A DNA stretch of 64,000 nucleotides, taken from Lucinisca nassula. Taxonomy: Eukaryota > Mollusca > Bivalvia > Lucinida > Lucinidae. This document shows positions 20,022 through 29,754 of the stretch, one piece after another. The stretch's first letter is position 1. Every line of letters begins with the position of its first letter. The position numbers and the translations under genes are program-made. The notes beneath the pieces were generated by a model. That model did not search any database and had not been told where the DNA came from. It worked only from the letters and a program-made list of their open reading frames with translations. The stretch is taken from assembly GCA_963580285.1 (NCBI GenBank), contig OY757011.1:96827650-96891649 (forward strand). The letters are read 5' to 3'.

Positions 20022-20377
20022 CAGTCGAACTTCGATGGCTCGAACCACTTTGGGACCACGAAAATTTGTTCGAGACAGCGGTAGTTCGAGCCACCGAGGG
20101 ATACTATTAGTGCCATACCAGGAGGCATAATGGAGATAATTGTGGATATCTTTTTGGTGTTCTGTTTTATAAATGTACGTTGTGTGTACTCATTAGAATC
20201 GCCTCATCGAGGCGATTCTAATGAGTACACACAGCATACATTTGCAAGATAAATGAAGAAAATCTTCCTAAATTACCCCTATATCATAGTTGGAGGAACT
20301 CCCTGCGGACTCAAGAACAGGTTCGACTCATCCACGGTAAACGAGCCATCGGAGTTCGAGCCATCGAAGTTTTACTG
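20022..20377. mobile_element. TA-flanked MITE with CAGT ends, carrying the hairpin module
   Basis: Inverted ends CAGTCGAACTTCGATGGCTC and, in complement, CAGTAAAACTTCGATGGCTC. TA is duplicated (20020-20021 and 20378-20379), and the empty site 'catgtacatgtat' survives in copy 1 of the duplication at about 19385. CAGT ends with TA targets fit the Tc1/mariner superfamily, perhaps pogo/Tigger-like (inference). The centre (20171-20243) is the same hairpin module as in families A and B, with 33 of 35 arm positions paired. Confidence 0.87.
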
Positions 20378-20442
20378 TACATGTAAATGTATATAATATG
20401 CACCTTCAGACATAGACTCTGAAGGGGAATCGTGAGCTGGGT

Positions 20443-20511
20443 TTGGCAAACAGTGTAGCCCAAGATCAGGCGACGCTTAACACGGTGTCTGATATGGATC
20501 TACACTGTTTC
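20443..20511. repeat. CAGACGC-family hairpin in duplication copy 2
   Basis: Left arm 'ttggcaaacagtgtagccc' + 'aagatcaggcg', right arm 'ggtgtctgatatggatctac' + 'actgtttcc'. Orthologous to 19448-19516 within the duplication and less decayed. Confidence 0.65.
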
Positions 20512-20553
20512 CTTACAGTACACGAATTTAAGGGTTACACGAAACAGCCTGAG

Positions 20554-20831
20554 TATTACGAAAACACGCCTATACAAATACATTGTAACCTTAATCGCCG
20601 AAAAAATGAAAATTTGAAGATAAAAAAAAATTGTTATATTTTTCTAATTTCTTGCACAAAATCTAGATTTTGGGTACTCGGTTCGATGAGGCGGTTCTAA
20701 CGAGTACCCACAAGCTATATCTTAGAGCAGAAATAAAAAAAAAATAAGGTTTACCCCCTGCAAACGCCAGTTTAACAATAAAAAATTGGGGTCCGAGGGG
20801 GTTAAATTTGTATAGGTGTGTTTTCGTGATG
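20554..20831 (+). mobile_element. Hairpin MITE, family A, full length
   Basis: Ends 'tattacgaaaacacgcctat' and 'ataggtgtgttttcgtgatg'. The left hairpin arm is shortened ('gggtactcggttcgatgagg'), so 'ttagaaccgcc' is missing and the stem is incomplete. Confidence 0.83.
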
Positions 20832-21302
20832 GTCTTCGTTCACGACATTTTTGCCAGCCTATACGCTCAGAGACAAACGGCCCACCAACGCTCTCAGGGT
20901 TGTGATCGCCGCACTTAGTCGTTATCGACGTAGGTTGCCCGAGATTCAGTATTTGGGGTCTAGGCACCAAGCATCTTACGTTGGTTAGAACAAAGTCTAA
21001 CGGGCGACATTGCAGTGTTCAGCCAATGCTGCCGCCACGTTCTAACAAGTTTTGATATAGTAGTCGCAGATAAGATTGACTAGGCGGACTAGGCGGAGCT
21101 ATTCAAGTGTTGTCAATATATGTCAAATTCGCTGAGTCCACCAGAAGATTCGGTTGAGTGCCTTTCGCACGCTTTCTTCAAGCGGACGAAATGGTCATAT
21201 ACGCCACAGCTATACTTGTGTTAGGGTTGAATTCACACAATCGGGTGACTTGGTTTACCTTTTTGTTAAACAGATTCGCGCGATAAGGCCAACATATGTA
21301 AC

Positions 21303-21599
21303 AAACAGTTTCAATCTGCATTTACGTGTGAAACTGATAGTGAGCTACCAACTAAAGGTAATAGTCAGTTCCCCTCAATGGGGGACATAACAGTTGACCC
21401 AAATGGGGTCGCTAAACTGTTAGGTAAGCTCAAGATACATAAGGCATCTGGGCCGGATGACCTGAATGCCAGGGTGCTTAAGGAATGTGGTGCTGAAATT
21501 TCACCTGTGCTGGCCTTTATCTTCAATGAATCACTTGCCCAGGGCATTGTACCAGATGACTGGCGACAAGCTAATGTTACCCCGGTCTATAACAAGAAA
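21303..21599 (+). pseudogene. Reverse transcriptase, N-terminal piece
   Basis: Open frame read from 21303 without needing a start codon; a Met at 21378 is internal. It carries the conserved early RT region of non-LTR elements: KASGPDDLNARVLKECGAEI, then NESLAQGIVPDDWRQANVTP and VYNK. The frame meets a stop at 21606-21608 just after an insertion point. The next expected residues (KKGEKYDAANYRPV) are found about 2.2 kb downstream. Broken, not functional. Confidence 0.88.
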
Positions 21600-22022
21600 T
21601 ATCTTTAAAAAAGATATGCGGCGTAGATTTAATTGGAAGGTTGTTTAGAAACCAGTGCTTCAGCTGAAGTGCACGACCCGCCGGATGCTTTTAGCTTGAT
21701 GAGTGTTACCATATATGGATATGGCGGCCATTTTGGTCATGTGACCTGGACCTAAAACGGTTCCCCCAATAAATGCGCCTTATCGTAAGGAGCAAAAATA
21801 TATCTACTGTATTCTGAATCGTTTGCAGGATAAAATGCATTCTCACTTTTTCAATACAAAAGCATATGTGTCAAAGTTTGACCTAGGCACAAAGAAGGTC
21901 AAGGTCAACCCAGGGTCACCATTTTAGCAATTTATGATGGGCCTACGTCCCAGATGTTATTTATCAAGTTTCGTGGAAATCTGCCAAGTGGTTCTGGAGA
22001 AGACTATTTTGAAGGGGTTTTA

Positions 22023-22652
22023 CCATATATGGCTTGGCGGCCATTTTGGTCATGTGACCTGGACCCCATGAGCAAATTTTGGTTTCCTCCATCCCATAGA
22101 GGCTCCATATGAAATTTGACCTTAATCGGCCCAACGGTTTCCGAGGAGAAGCAGTTCGAAAATTTTCACATTTTTCGCCTCGGCGAGGCTATACTAAATG
22201 GAATGTAATATTTCGCAAGTTCATTGGTTAGACCTCATTGATACTATCAGTATGCCAAAAATCGTTTAAATATTCCAAGCGGTTAAGTCACTATCACCAA
22301 TTTTCACAAACGGGTTACGGACGGACAGACAGACAGACCATATATGGCTTGGCGGTCATTTGGGTCATGTGACCTGGACCCCATGAGCAAATTTTGGTTT
22401 CCCCCATCCCATAGAGGCTCCATATGAAATTTGACTTCAATCGGCCCAACGGTTTCCGAGGAGAAGCAGTTCGAAAATGTTCACATTTCTTCGCCTCGGC
22501 GAGCCTATACTAAAAAGAATATAATATTTCGTAAGTTCATTGGTTAGATCTCATTGATATCTATCAGTATGCCAAAAATTGTTTAAATATTCCAAGCGGT
22601 TAAGTCACTATCACCAATTTTCACAAACGGGTTACGGACGGACAGACAGACT
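22023..22652 (+). repeat. Two tandem copies of a 315-bp unit
   Basis: Units begin 'ccatatatggcttggcgg' at 22023 and 22338 and end in 'acggacggacagacagac'. They are nearly identical. A third, shorter start ('ccatatatggatatggcggc') lies upstream at about 21710. No coding potential is recognised. Confidence 0.9.
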
Positions 22653-23278
22653 GACAGAATGACACGGTGATTTTAGGGCACTCTAAGAAAATCAACCGAC
22701 TTCAGTCGGTCGCTTTTTCTGCGGGTCGTGCAATATGAGCTACAATAGTGACAGCAACAATTGTCTAGTTATGAACTGGTTTTCTGTATTCAAACAATTC
22801 AGATGTCACGCGAGAAAAATAGCTTTGCAGAGGGCGGTGTCCCGCCTGTTTGAGCTAAGGTCAATGTAAAAGGTCAAGGTTAAAAACATGACCTCATTTC
22901 AAGAGCATATGATCTCAAGTATATGCACAACAAATAAGAAAACGTTATCATTTGCTGTTTTTGAACACAAATTCTAGGGTTAACATTTCGGGTTGTCGCT
23001 ATGGTGAACGTAAACGCATAGGCGGACGAACAAACGGACGAGCAGACAAACGGACGGAAACTTGATCTTATGTGCACCTAATTAAAACTCAAATTACACT
23101 TATTCCTTTTTAGAATTTATATAACATTAATGATATTCGAAAATGTCCATTTTGTGTTAAAATGGAGGACATAAAGTATGCTGAAGACAAATGATACACT
23201 GCAACTTTTATTTAGCATATATTGTAAATTAAACATCTGTCAATTTGTAATGCGATTATTACATGTTTTTATCTCTTT
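22653..23278. other. Unannotated part of the composite insertion
   Basis: A small hairpin 'ccgacttcagtcgg' lies near 22699-22712. The remainder has 'aaggtcaaggtt' and 'ggacgaacaaacggacg' words that recur in this kind of genome, but I see no gene. Confidence 0.45.
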
Positions 23279-23415
23279 ATTGGTTTCATTGGGCAACAGG
23301 GCTTGGGTGTCATTTCATCTCAATGTCGGGTAAAAGTCCCACAAACTTGGAAGCAACGTCTCCAAAATGACCTACACAGTGTTGATGGGGACGTTAAACC
23401 TCAAATCAAACAAAC
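23279..23415 (+). mobile_element. SINE-like repeat, 5'-truncated, plus orientation
   Basis: 3' half of the CAAA-tailed family: 'ttgggcaacagggctt', 'catttcatctcaatgtcgg', 'ggggacgttaaacctcaaat' and the tail 'caaacaaac'. Opposite orientation to the other copies. Confidence 0.8.
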
Positions 23416-23817
23416 AATTCCTTTCACAGAAAATTCTTCCTTTCGCGAAAGAACCTTCCTTTCGCGAAATGGTTCCTTTCGCTATATAGACCAACCACGT
23501 GAAATTAGGTCAAAATAGCTATTCACCGCAGCAGTTACAGAATTCACTAGAAACACAATTATACATTATGACGTATGGTAATCAAAGGACAAGACGGTGA
23601 GCAAGCCGAAACTGTATATATTTTTCATTCATGTCTCACATAAAAAACGAAACATTTCCTAGTTTAAAACTTCAGTAAACTGTCGTACTTTTGAGTAGAT
23701 TTATTTATGCAAATCATTGACCAATGAAATGGTCATCTCCTTGGACATGTGGTTTTATTGACCAATGGAATAACGAAAAATGTAGGACAAAAGCAAAACC
23801 ATAACGGCTACGCCTTA

Positions 23818-25127
23818 AAAAAGGAGAAAAATATGACGCAGCAAATTATAGACCAGTGTGCAAAACCCTGGAGCATATAATAGTTAGTAGCATCAACAAG
23901 CACCTAGCCTTTGAGAGCATTCTTGCTGACTGTCAGCATGGTTTCCGAAGCCAAATGTCTTGCGAAACTCAATTAGTTCAGTTTTACCATGACATTGTGA
24001 GCAATCTGGATGGGGCCACAAACCGTGGCCACAAACAGACTGACTTGATTATCGTGGACTTCGCTAAGGCCTTTGACAAGGTACCTCACAGGAGGCTATT
24101 GTATAAATTGGATTACTATGGGATAAGAGGATCCATACATAGGTGGATTAGCTCATGGCTCTCAGGACGCCCACAACAAGTTGTACTTGATGGCCAAGCG
24201 TCTGATCCAGTCCCTGTTTTATCTGGTGTCCCCCAAGGTTCGGTCCTTGGACCGGTCCTTTTCTTGGTGTTCATTAATGATCTCTCTGATAATATCAGGT
24301 CATCTGTCCGTTTGTTTGCTGATGATTGTGTCCTTTATAGGAATATATATTCTTCTTCTGACTGTCTTATTCTACAAGATGACCTGAATCAACTAGCACA
24401 GTGGGAGGCCGATTGGCAGATGAAGTTCAATGTGGCCAAATGTCATTCAATGAGGGTGTCGCGACACCCTCCGGACAAACAATTTAAGTTTGACTATTCA
24501 CTACACCAGCAAATCTTGGAGCAGGTTCAATCCGCCAAATATCTTGGCATCACCATCACTGATGAGCTTGATTGGGGTCAACACGTTTCAGAAATAACAT
24601 CAAAAGCAACTAGGACTTTAGGATTTCTTAGACGAAACTTGGCTTTTGCACCTAGGCAGACAAAGGATGTTGCATATAAAACATTGGTTCGCCTTCAGCT
24701 TGAATATGCATCACCCATTTGGCATCCTTATGTTAAAACTCAGATTCAGCAGGTGGAGAAGGTGCAGAGGACAGCTGCTCGATGGAGCTGCCGACGATGG
24801 CGCCATAGAAGTAGCGTCGGTGACATGCTTAACGAGCTAGAATGGCCGTCCCTAGAGGCCCGTCGTGAGCAGTCCTCTTTAACCTTCTTCTCTAAGGTAC
24901 ATTCAGGTACAGTGGCCGTTAATAAAGACAAATACTTGACCCCTGTGACAGTTTCAACCCGAACAAGGGCATCAAAAGTAAACAACTCGCAGTATCATAG
25001 GTACCAGTCCTACAGTGATGCCCTGAAAAATTCCTTTTTTCCTAGGACTATTCCCCAGTGGAATAGTCTTCCTTCTTCTGTGGTGAATGCTAAAACTGCA
25101 GAGGAGTTCAAAGCCCGTACAGTATAA
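23818..25127 (+). pseudogene. Reverse transcriptase, catalytic and C-terminal piece
   Basis: About 436 codons are open, ending at 25125-25127. In order: KKGEKYDAANYRPVC at the start, CQHGFRS, then IIVDFAKAFDKVPHRRL (first catalytic Asp), SGVPQGSVLGP, the catalytic FADDCVLY box at about 24315, SAKYLGITI and the typical C-terminal NSLPSSVV. These are the palm and thumb motifs of a non-LTR RT that copies element RNA at the target site. This half has no internal stop, so the element is fairly young, but the missing N-terminus and the 2.2-kb insertion make it inactive. Confidence 0.93.
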
Positions 25128-25303
25128 GATTGAGACTCAGAGGTATGCGTTTTAGTATACCTCTGTTATTTAGATTGTAAATAGTTTTAAGGACTCATCC
25201 AGTGACTTCTCGTTTTTTTTTTTGTTGTTTTTTTTAGCTAAATTCTAAATTTAGCTAAGCACCCAATTGAGGTAATGGCCAAATATGACCGACTCAGTAT
25301 AAG

Positions 25304-25536
<233 letters not shown>

Positions 25537-25749
25537 TATTCCTAAGGCACGTCTAAAAGATAGCTCCGCCTAGTCAATCCTATCTGCGACTACTATACAT
25601 TTCCGTGCACTACGATACTTGGTATTTCCCAAAGGTGTAAAGGGTGTCCAGCTCATGTATAGTTTCAAATAAACCCTACATTCAATCAGGTAAACAAACA
25701 CGTCAAAGGTGGCAACTTGTAAGGGACGTGGGATTATAAGTTGCATGTA

Positions 25750-26016
25750 TAGTAGTCGCAGATAAGATTGACTAGGCGGAGCTATTCAGGTGTTGTCAAT
25801 ATATGTCTAATTCGCTGAGTCCACCAGAAGATTCGGTAGAGTGGCTTTCGCACGCTTTCTACAAGCGGACGAAATATTCATATACGCCACAGCTATGCTT
25901 GTGTTACAGTTGAATTCACACAATCGGGTGAATTGGTTTACCTTTTTATTGATGGAATATTCCTAAAGCAGGTACAAACGATAGCTCCGCCTAGTCAATC
26001 TTATCTGCGACTACTA
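25750..26016. mobile_element. Intact short TIR element (MITE) with TA target
   Basis: 267 bp. Left TIR TAGTAGTCGCAGATAAGATT continues 'gactaggcggagctat', mirrored at the right end over about 35 bp. TA duplicated at 25748-25749 and 26017-26018. The same sequence, split by the LINE, forms 21058-25595. No coding capacity. Confidence 0.9.
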
Positions 26017-26018
26017 TA

Positions 26019-26768
26019 CTAACGATTGAAAAAACGTTTACTAAAATAAAATATTAACTAGAAATTGTGTTTGTAAAACACTACGCCCCAAACTATATAC
26101 GTTCCTTTAGCATCCATTTACCGTAATAAAGGCTGATTTCAAAAGTCGCTTGAAGTGACAAAAAATACATTGATGATAATGCAAAAATAACACGCACATC
26201 TACAGACCATGATTGAAGTGCCTGCAAAGTTTCAGACTTATGGGTATAAAATTATATGGGAATTTGCGCGCATAAAGAAGCCACCGTGTGTCTCCGAATG
26301 CCCAAGTCAAAAAGGTTAAACGGGAATAACTCTGCAAGAAAATCCCAAACATATGAGCAAATACCGGTCCGCTGCTGGTGCTATATATAACCCTTTTTTG
26401 TATCAAATGGAATCTATCTCCTTATATTTAGCAGGCGTCCATTTCAAAATTTAGGGTTGTCAGGTTGTGTTTCCTTCAAAATGTATCAGGAATTTGGCAG
26501 AACGTTTTGCAGAACGTGGCATCTGATCTGGGCCTGCACTGTTTGCCAATTATCCCTTTTGGGGATTTCCGGTACAAACAGGGTTAAAATTTCAGAACTT
26601 CAAGTGTAACCGTTTGGTACCCACTTTACCATATCATTACAGTACTTAAACATAAAAAATGGCTGAGTCTAAAAGTACAACAAGCGCTTTAAATTAAATT
26701 GGCAATTAAGCCAAAATCACATGTACATCTACAGACCGTGACAAAAGGTTTGCAAAGCTTCGAAATGA
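26019..26768. other. Unannotated DNA
   Basis: A decayed half of the CAGACGC hairpin family ('ggcatctgatctgggcctgc' followed by 'actgtttgccaa') lies at about 26518-26549. I see no gene and no other repeat. Confidence 0.4.
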
Positions 26769-27028
26769 TCGATATAAATTGGGCCCCGTCAAGCGATTTT
26801 GGTACTTATCGCCTATGCGAGCAGCGAAGGTTCAGGCGAGCCTGCGCATCCGCGCAGTCTCGCCAGAACCTTCGCTGCTCGCTCATACAAGCAGTGAATC
26901 AAGAGGAACCTTCAGACAGAAAGCCATATCCCTGGCCCCTCTGAATGGCTGGGCATGCGCAGTTAAAATTTGTCATGACGGAATGCTCGAAGACACAAAT
27001 TCGCTTGGCGGGGCTCATTTCATACCTA
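26769..27028. mobile_element. MITE with 35-bp inverted ends and a GC-rich central hairpin
   Basis: Left end around 'gggccccgtcaagcga' (26781-26796) is mirrored by 'tcgcttggcggggctc' (27001-27016), with weaker similarity reaching about 35 bp. The centre (26814-26888) is a strong hairpin with arms GCGAGCAGCGAAGGTTC and its complement, loop 'atcc'. It is unrelated in sequence to families A and B but has the same design. Confidence 0.72.
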
Positions 27029-27201
27029 TACTCATGTGAAAAAGTCCGTGATATGAACACCTCCTTAAACCCTACTTTTTTATAATTTAATTTTCAAAAT
27101 AAGCCAATATTACATACAACACGCACAATATATAAATATTTTTTTCAAATATTAAGAAAATATGATATATCTCGAGTCGCTTCCTATTTTTTTCATATCC
27201 T

Positions 27202-27480
27202 CAGCACGTGAACACGTCCGTGAAGTGAACACCCCCTTACACCCCACTTTATATAGAGAAAACTGGGGTTTACGGGGGTAAACAATATTGTTCTTGTTTC
27301 TGCTCCAAGACATAGGTTGTGGGTACTCGTTAGAACCGCCTCAATGAGGCGGTTCTAACGAGTACCCACAACCTATGTTTACAGTATTAATAAGAAAAAT
27401 ATCACAGATTTTCGTCAGAAAAGTAGCCGTTTTGGATATGTAAAAATTGCACTATATCGCATGGGTGTGTTATCGTAATG
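27202..27480 (-). mobile_element. Hairpin MITE, family B, full length
   Basis: 279 bp in reverse orientation: 'cagcacgtgaacacgtccgt', 'accccactttatatagag', 'tctgctccaagacatagg', the hairpin, 'cctatgtttacagtatt', 'cgtcagaaaagtagccgttt' and 'atgggtgtgttatcgtaatg'. The hairpin (about 27309-27377) is essentially perfect, 33-34 paired bases per arm, making this the best-preserved family B copy. Confidence 0.87.
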
Positions 27481-28002
27481 TGTCCCTTACCTTAAGGGAG
27501 ACAATCAAGTCTCATCTCCAATGTCAAAAAAAAAAAAAAAAACTTTCCGCTGCACTCCTGATCACCGTCATCCCAGCCTAATAGTAATTTCAAGACACAT
27601 CTAGTCCTGTCTCTCGCAGAAATGGCATATTATTTCAAAGATGATAATATTGAACTTAACTAAATAAATTGTACAAAGGACCCCATTTAGACAAAAACTT
27701 TGCCATTGTGTTATTAATGAAAGCAATATATTTCTCACATCGAAACTTATTCTGTAAGATTGATATAAGTGCATTCAAGTTCAGCTGGTTTGCAAAGAAT
27801 TTAGTTTTATATATATACTGTTTGGCAAATTTTAAAATATAGTTTAACAACTCGTGTCTGCCATGGTACGAAAAAAGAATAGTTTTTTTCCTCCAATACT
27901 AATAATAAATTTGACAATGTATTCAGCCACTGTCTAAGTTCCTGCCAAAATTGTTTAACTTTATCGCATTTAATAAACAGGTGATAGATAGTTTCTACAT
28001 GT
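27481..28002. other. Unannotated AT-rich DNA with a poly-A run
   Basis: An A run of 16-17 lies at about 27526-27542. A 64-codon minus-strand frame (27656-27850) is AT-driven and unsupported. Confidence 0.4.
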
Positions 28003-28275
28003 TTCCTTAAAACCTACTTTATATACAGAAAACTGGGCTTTACTTGGGTATACATTATTTTAATTATTTCTGCTACAAGACATAGGTTTTGCGTGCTCGT
28101 TAGAACCGCCTCAATGAGGAGGTTGTAACGAGCATCCATAACCTATGTTTGCTTACAACCGCCTCAATGAGGCGGTTCTATCGAGCACACATTACATATA
28201 TTTGCAGTATAAATAAGAAAAAATATGATGAATTTTCGTCAGAAATGCAGCCATTTTAGAGACGTAAAAAAATCT
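28003..28275 (-). mobile_element. Family B MITE with two hairpins in series
   Basis: Family B sequence in reverse orientation, with a first hairpin 'gtgctcgttagaaccgcctc' ... 'aggaggttgtaacgagcatc' and a second partial one 'acaaccgcctcaatgaggcg' ... 'ttctatcgagcacac'. The right flank 'tcgtcagaaatgcagccat' is family sequence. The outer left end is lost. In the first hairpin the a-to-g change in 'gtgctcg' is matched by t-to-c in 'cgagcat'. Confidence 0.7.
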
Positions 28276-28289
28276 CTCGGATGTCCAAA

Positions 28290-29015
28290 ACGTTATTTTT
28301 TATGCCCGCGGAATCAAAGATTCGGGGGCATATAGCTTTTGGTCCGTCTGTATGTCCGTCTGTTTGTCTGTCCGCAAAGACCTTAACATTGGGCATAACT
28401 TTTGAATGGTAACTGATAGGGCTTTCATATTTCACATGTGCATTCCTTGTCACAAGACCTTTCAAGAGGTACCATAAATTCTGACCTCGTGACCTTGACA
28501 TTGACCTACTTTTGACCTACTTTTTAAAAACTTTAACATTGGTCATAACTTTCGATTGGTAAGTGGTAGGGCTTTCACATTTCACATGTGCATTCCTTGC
28601 CATAATTCCTTTCTAGTGGTACCATAATTTTTGACCTCGTGACCTTGACCTTGACATTTGACCTACTTTTTAAAATCTTTAACATAGTCCATAACTTATG
28701 ATTGGTAAGTGATATGACTTTCATATTTCACATGTGCATTCTTTTTCACAAGACCTTTCCAGTAGTACCGTATTTTTTTGACCTCTTGACCTTGACATTT
28801 GACCTACTTCTAAAAACCATTAACATTGACTATAACTTTCGACTAGTAAGCGATAGGGCTTTCATATTTCACATGAGCATTCTATGTTACAAGACCTTTC
28901 CAACGATCCCATAATTATTGACCTTGCGACATTGTCCTACTTTTTTAAGCCTTGAACATTGGCCATACCTTTCGATTTCTTAGTGATACTGCTTTCATAT
29001 TTAACATGCGCTGTC
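28290..29015 (+). repeat. Degenerate tandem repeat, about 145 bp, five units
   Basis: Units are recognised by 'cataacttt(c/t)gattgg', 'gggctttcatatttcacatg', 'acaagacctttc' and 'gacctcgtgaccttgac', starting near 28386, 28534, 28681, 28822 and 28956. The leader 'gcccgcggaatcaaagattc' and 'ggtccgtctgtatgtccgtc' precedes them. No long frame. Confidence 0.8.
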
Positions 29016-29036
29016 CGCGCGCATCAGTGTTTCACA

Positions 29037-29547
29037 AACACATCTTGTTATAATGTAAATGTGTGATATTTTTCTTATTTATACTCCAAACGTAGGTTTG
29101 GTTTTGGGTGCTCATTAGAACCGCCTCATTGAGGCCGTTCTAAAGAGTACCCTCAACCTATGCTTAGGATAAGAAATACAGTACGAAAACACACCTTTAC
29201 AAATACGTGGTAAATTATACCGCCGAAAAAATGCAAATTTTAAGTCCAAAAATAGTGATATTTTTTCTAATTTCTGCTTAAAATATAGATTGCGGGTACA
29301 CGTGAGAACCGCCTCATTGAGGCGGTTCTAACGAGTACCCACAATCTTTATTTTACAGCAGAAATAAGAAAATAATGCTTACCCCTGTAAACCCCAGTTT
29401 GACTCTATAACAGTGGGGTTAAAGGGGTCATTATTATATAAGTGTGTTTTCGTGATGAGAAAAATAATGTAAACCCCGGTAAACTCCAGTTTTTTCGGTA
29501 TAAAGTGGGGTGTAGACGGGTGACCAACTCGACCTGTTAACATGATG
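29037..29547 (+). mobile_element. Family B hairpin MITE split by a family A copy
   Basis: Left part 29037-29178 ('gtgatatttttcttattta', 'aacgtaggtttgg', hairpin with loop 'attg', 'caacctatgct', 'ggataagaaata'). Right part 29458-29547 ('agaaaaataatgtaaacccc', 'tataaagtggggtg', 'gacctgttaacatgatg'). Joining the two parts restores the family order 'agaaataagaaaaataatg'. Confidence 0.78.
29179..29457 (+). mobile_element. Hairpin MITE, family A, nested in a family B copy
   Basis: 279 bp with ends 'cagtacgaaaacacaccttt' and 'ataagtgtgttttcgtgatg'. Hairpin loop 'cctcattgagg'. Its position inside the other MITE shows that family A was active after that family B copy inserted. Confidence 0.87.
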
Positions 29548-29754
29548 AAAAACAAGAAATTAATTTCTTGCCTGGTTACATGTAAATATGTTAAAATAAC
29601 GAGTGATCATTTCACATGCAAAGACCGCAAATATAAGATTCTGTTTATCATATTATCTTTTTTTTAAATCGGGCTTTGCTGCCAAAGAAGTTCAATAGAG
29701 AAACAAAGTCTTAACCCATTGTATACTAGTGGACTTTTACTTAGCTCTATGTTA

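Larger units (their letters stand above)
18434..20831 (+). repeat. Tandem segmental duplication of about 0.7 kb, enlarged by insertions
   Basis: Copy 1 is 18434-19725 and copy 2 is 19728-20831. Shared order: 'catgactctttaaccc', 'aactgctttgcac', 'cccagctac', 'ctacgaaaatggg', 'gctatacttatt', 'tgatcaggatgttcactgtt', 'tgtatataatatgcac', a CAGACGC hairpin, 'agggttacacgaaacag' and a family A MITE. Copy 1 gained a SINE and a MITE; copy 2 gained a TA-flanked MITE. A family A MITE lies at each unit border (18114, 19564, 20554), so recombination between MITEs may have made the duplication; that is inference. Confidence 0.8.
21600..23817. mobile_element. Composite insertion inside the reverse transcriptase frame
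   Basis: About 2.2 kb of unrelated repeats separate the two RT pieces. 'ttaaaaaa' occurs at both borders (about 21605 and 23812). Inside, 'gcacgacccgc' (21671) and its complement (22722) may be the ends of one element of about 1.06 kb that holds the 315-bp tandem repeat. The rest includes bivalve-style 'aaggtcaaggtt' sequence, a SINE-like piece and three 'ttcctttcgcgaaa'-like repeats near 23438-23480. Confidence 0.6.

Noticed and set aside
20171..20243. Self-cleaving ribozyme (hammerhead type) in the MITE hairpin
   Set aside because: The hairpin contains 'ctcgatgagg'-like loops in some copies but not the conserved CUGAUGA and GAAA core arrangement.
23856..25127. Intact retrotransposon gene starting at 23856
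   Set aside because: The codon at 23856 is GTG inside the conserved NYRPV motif; the frame continues upstream and its N-terminal part is displaced to 21303-21599.
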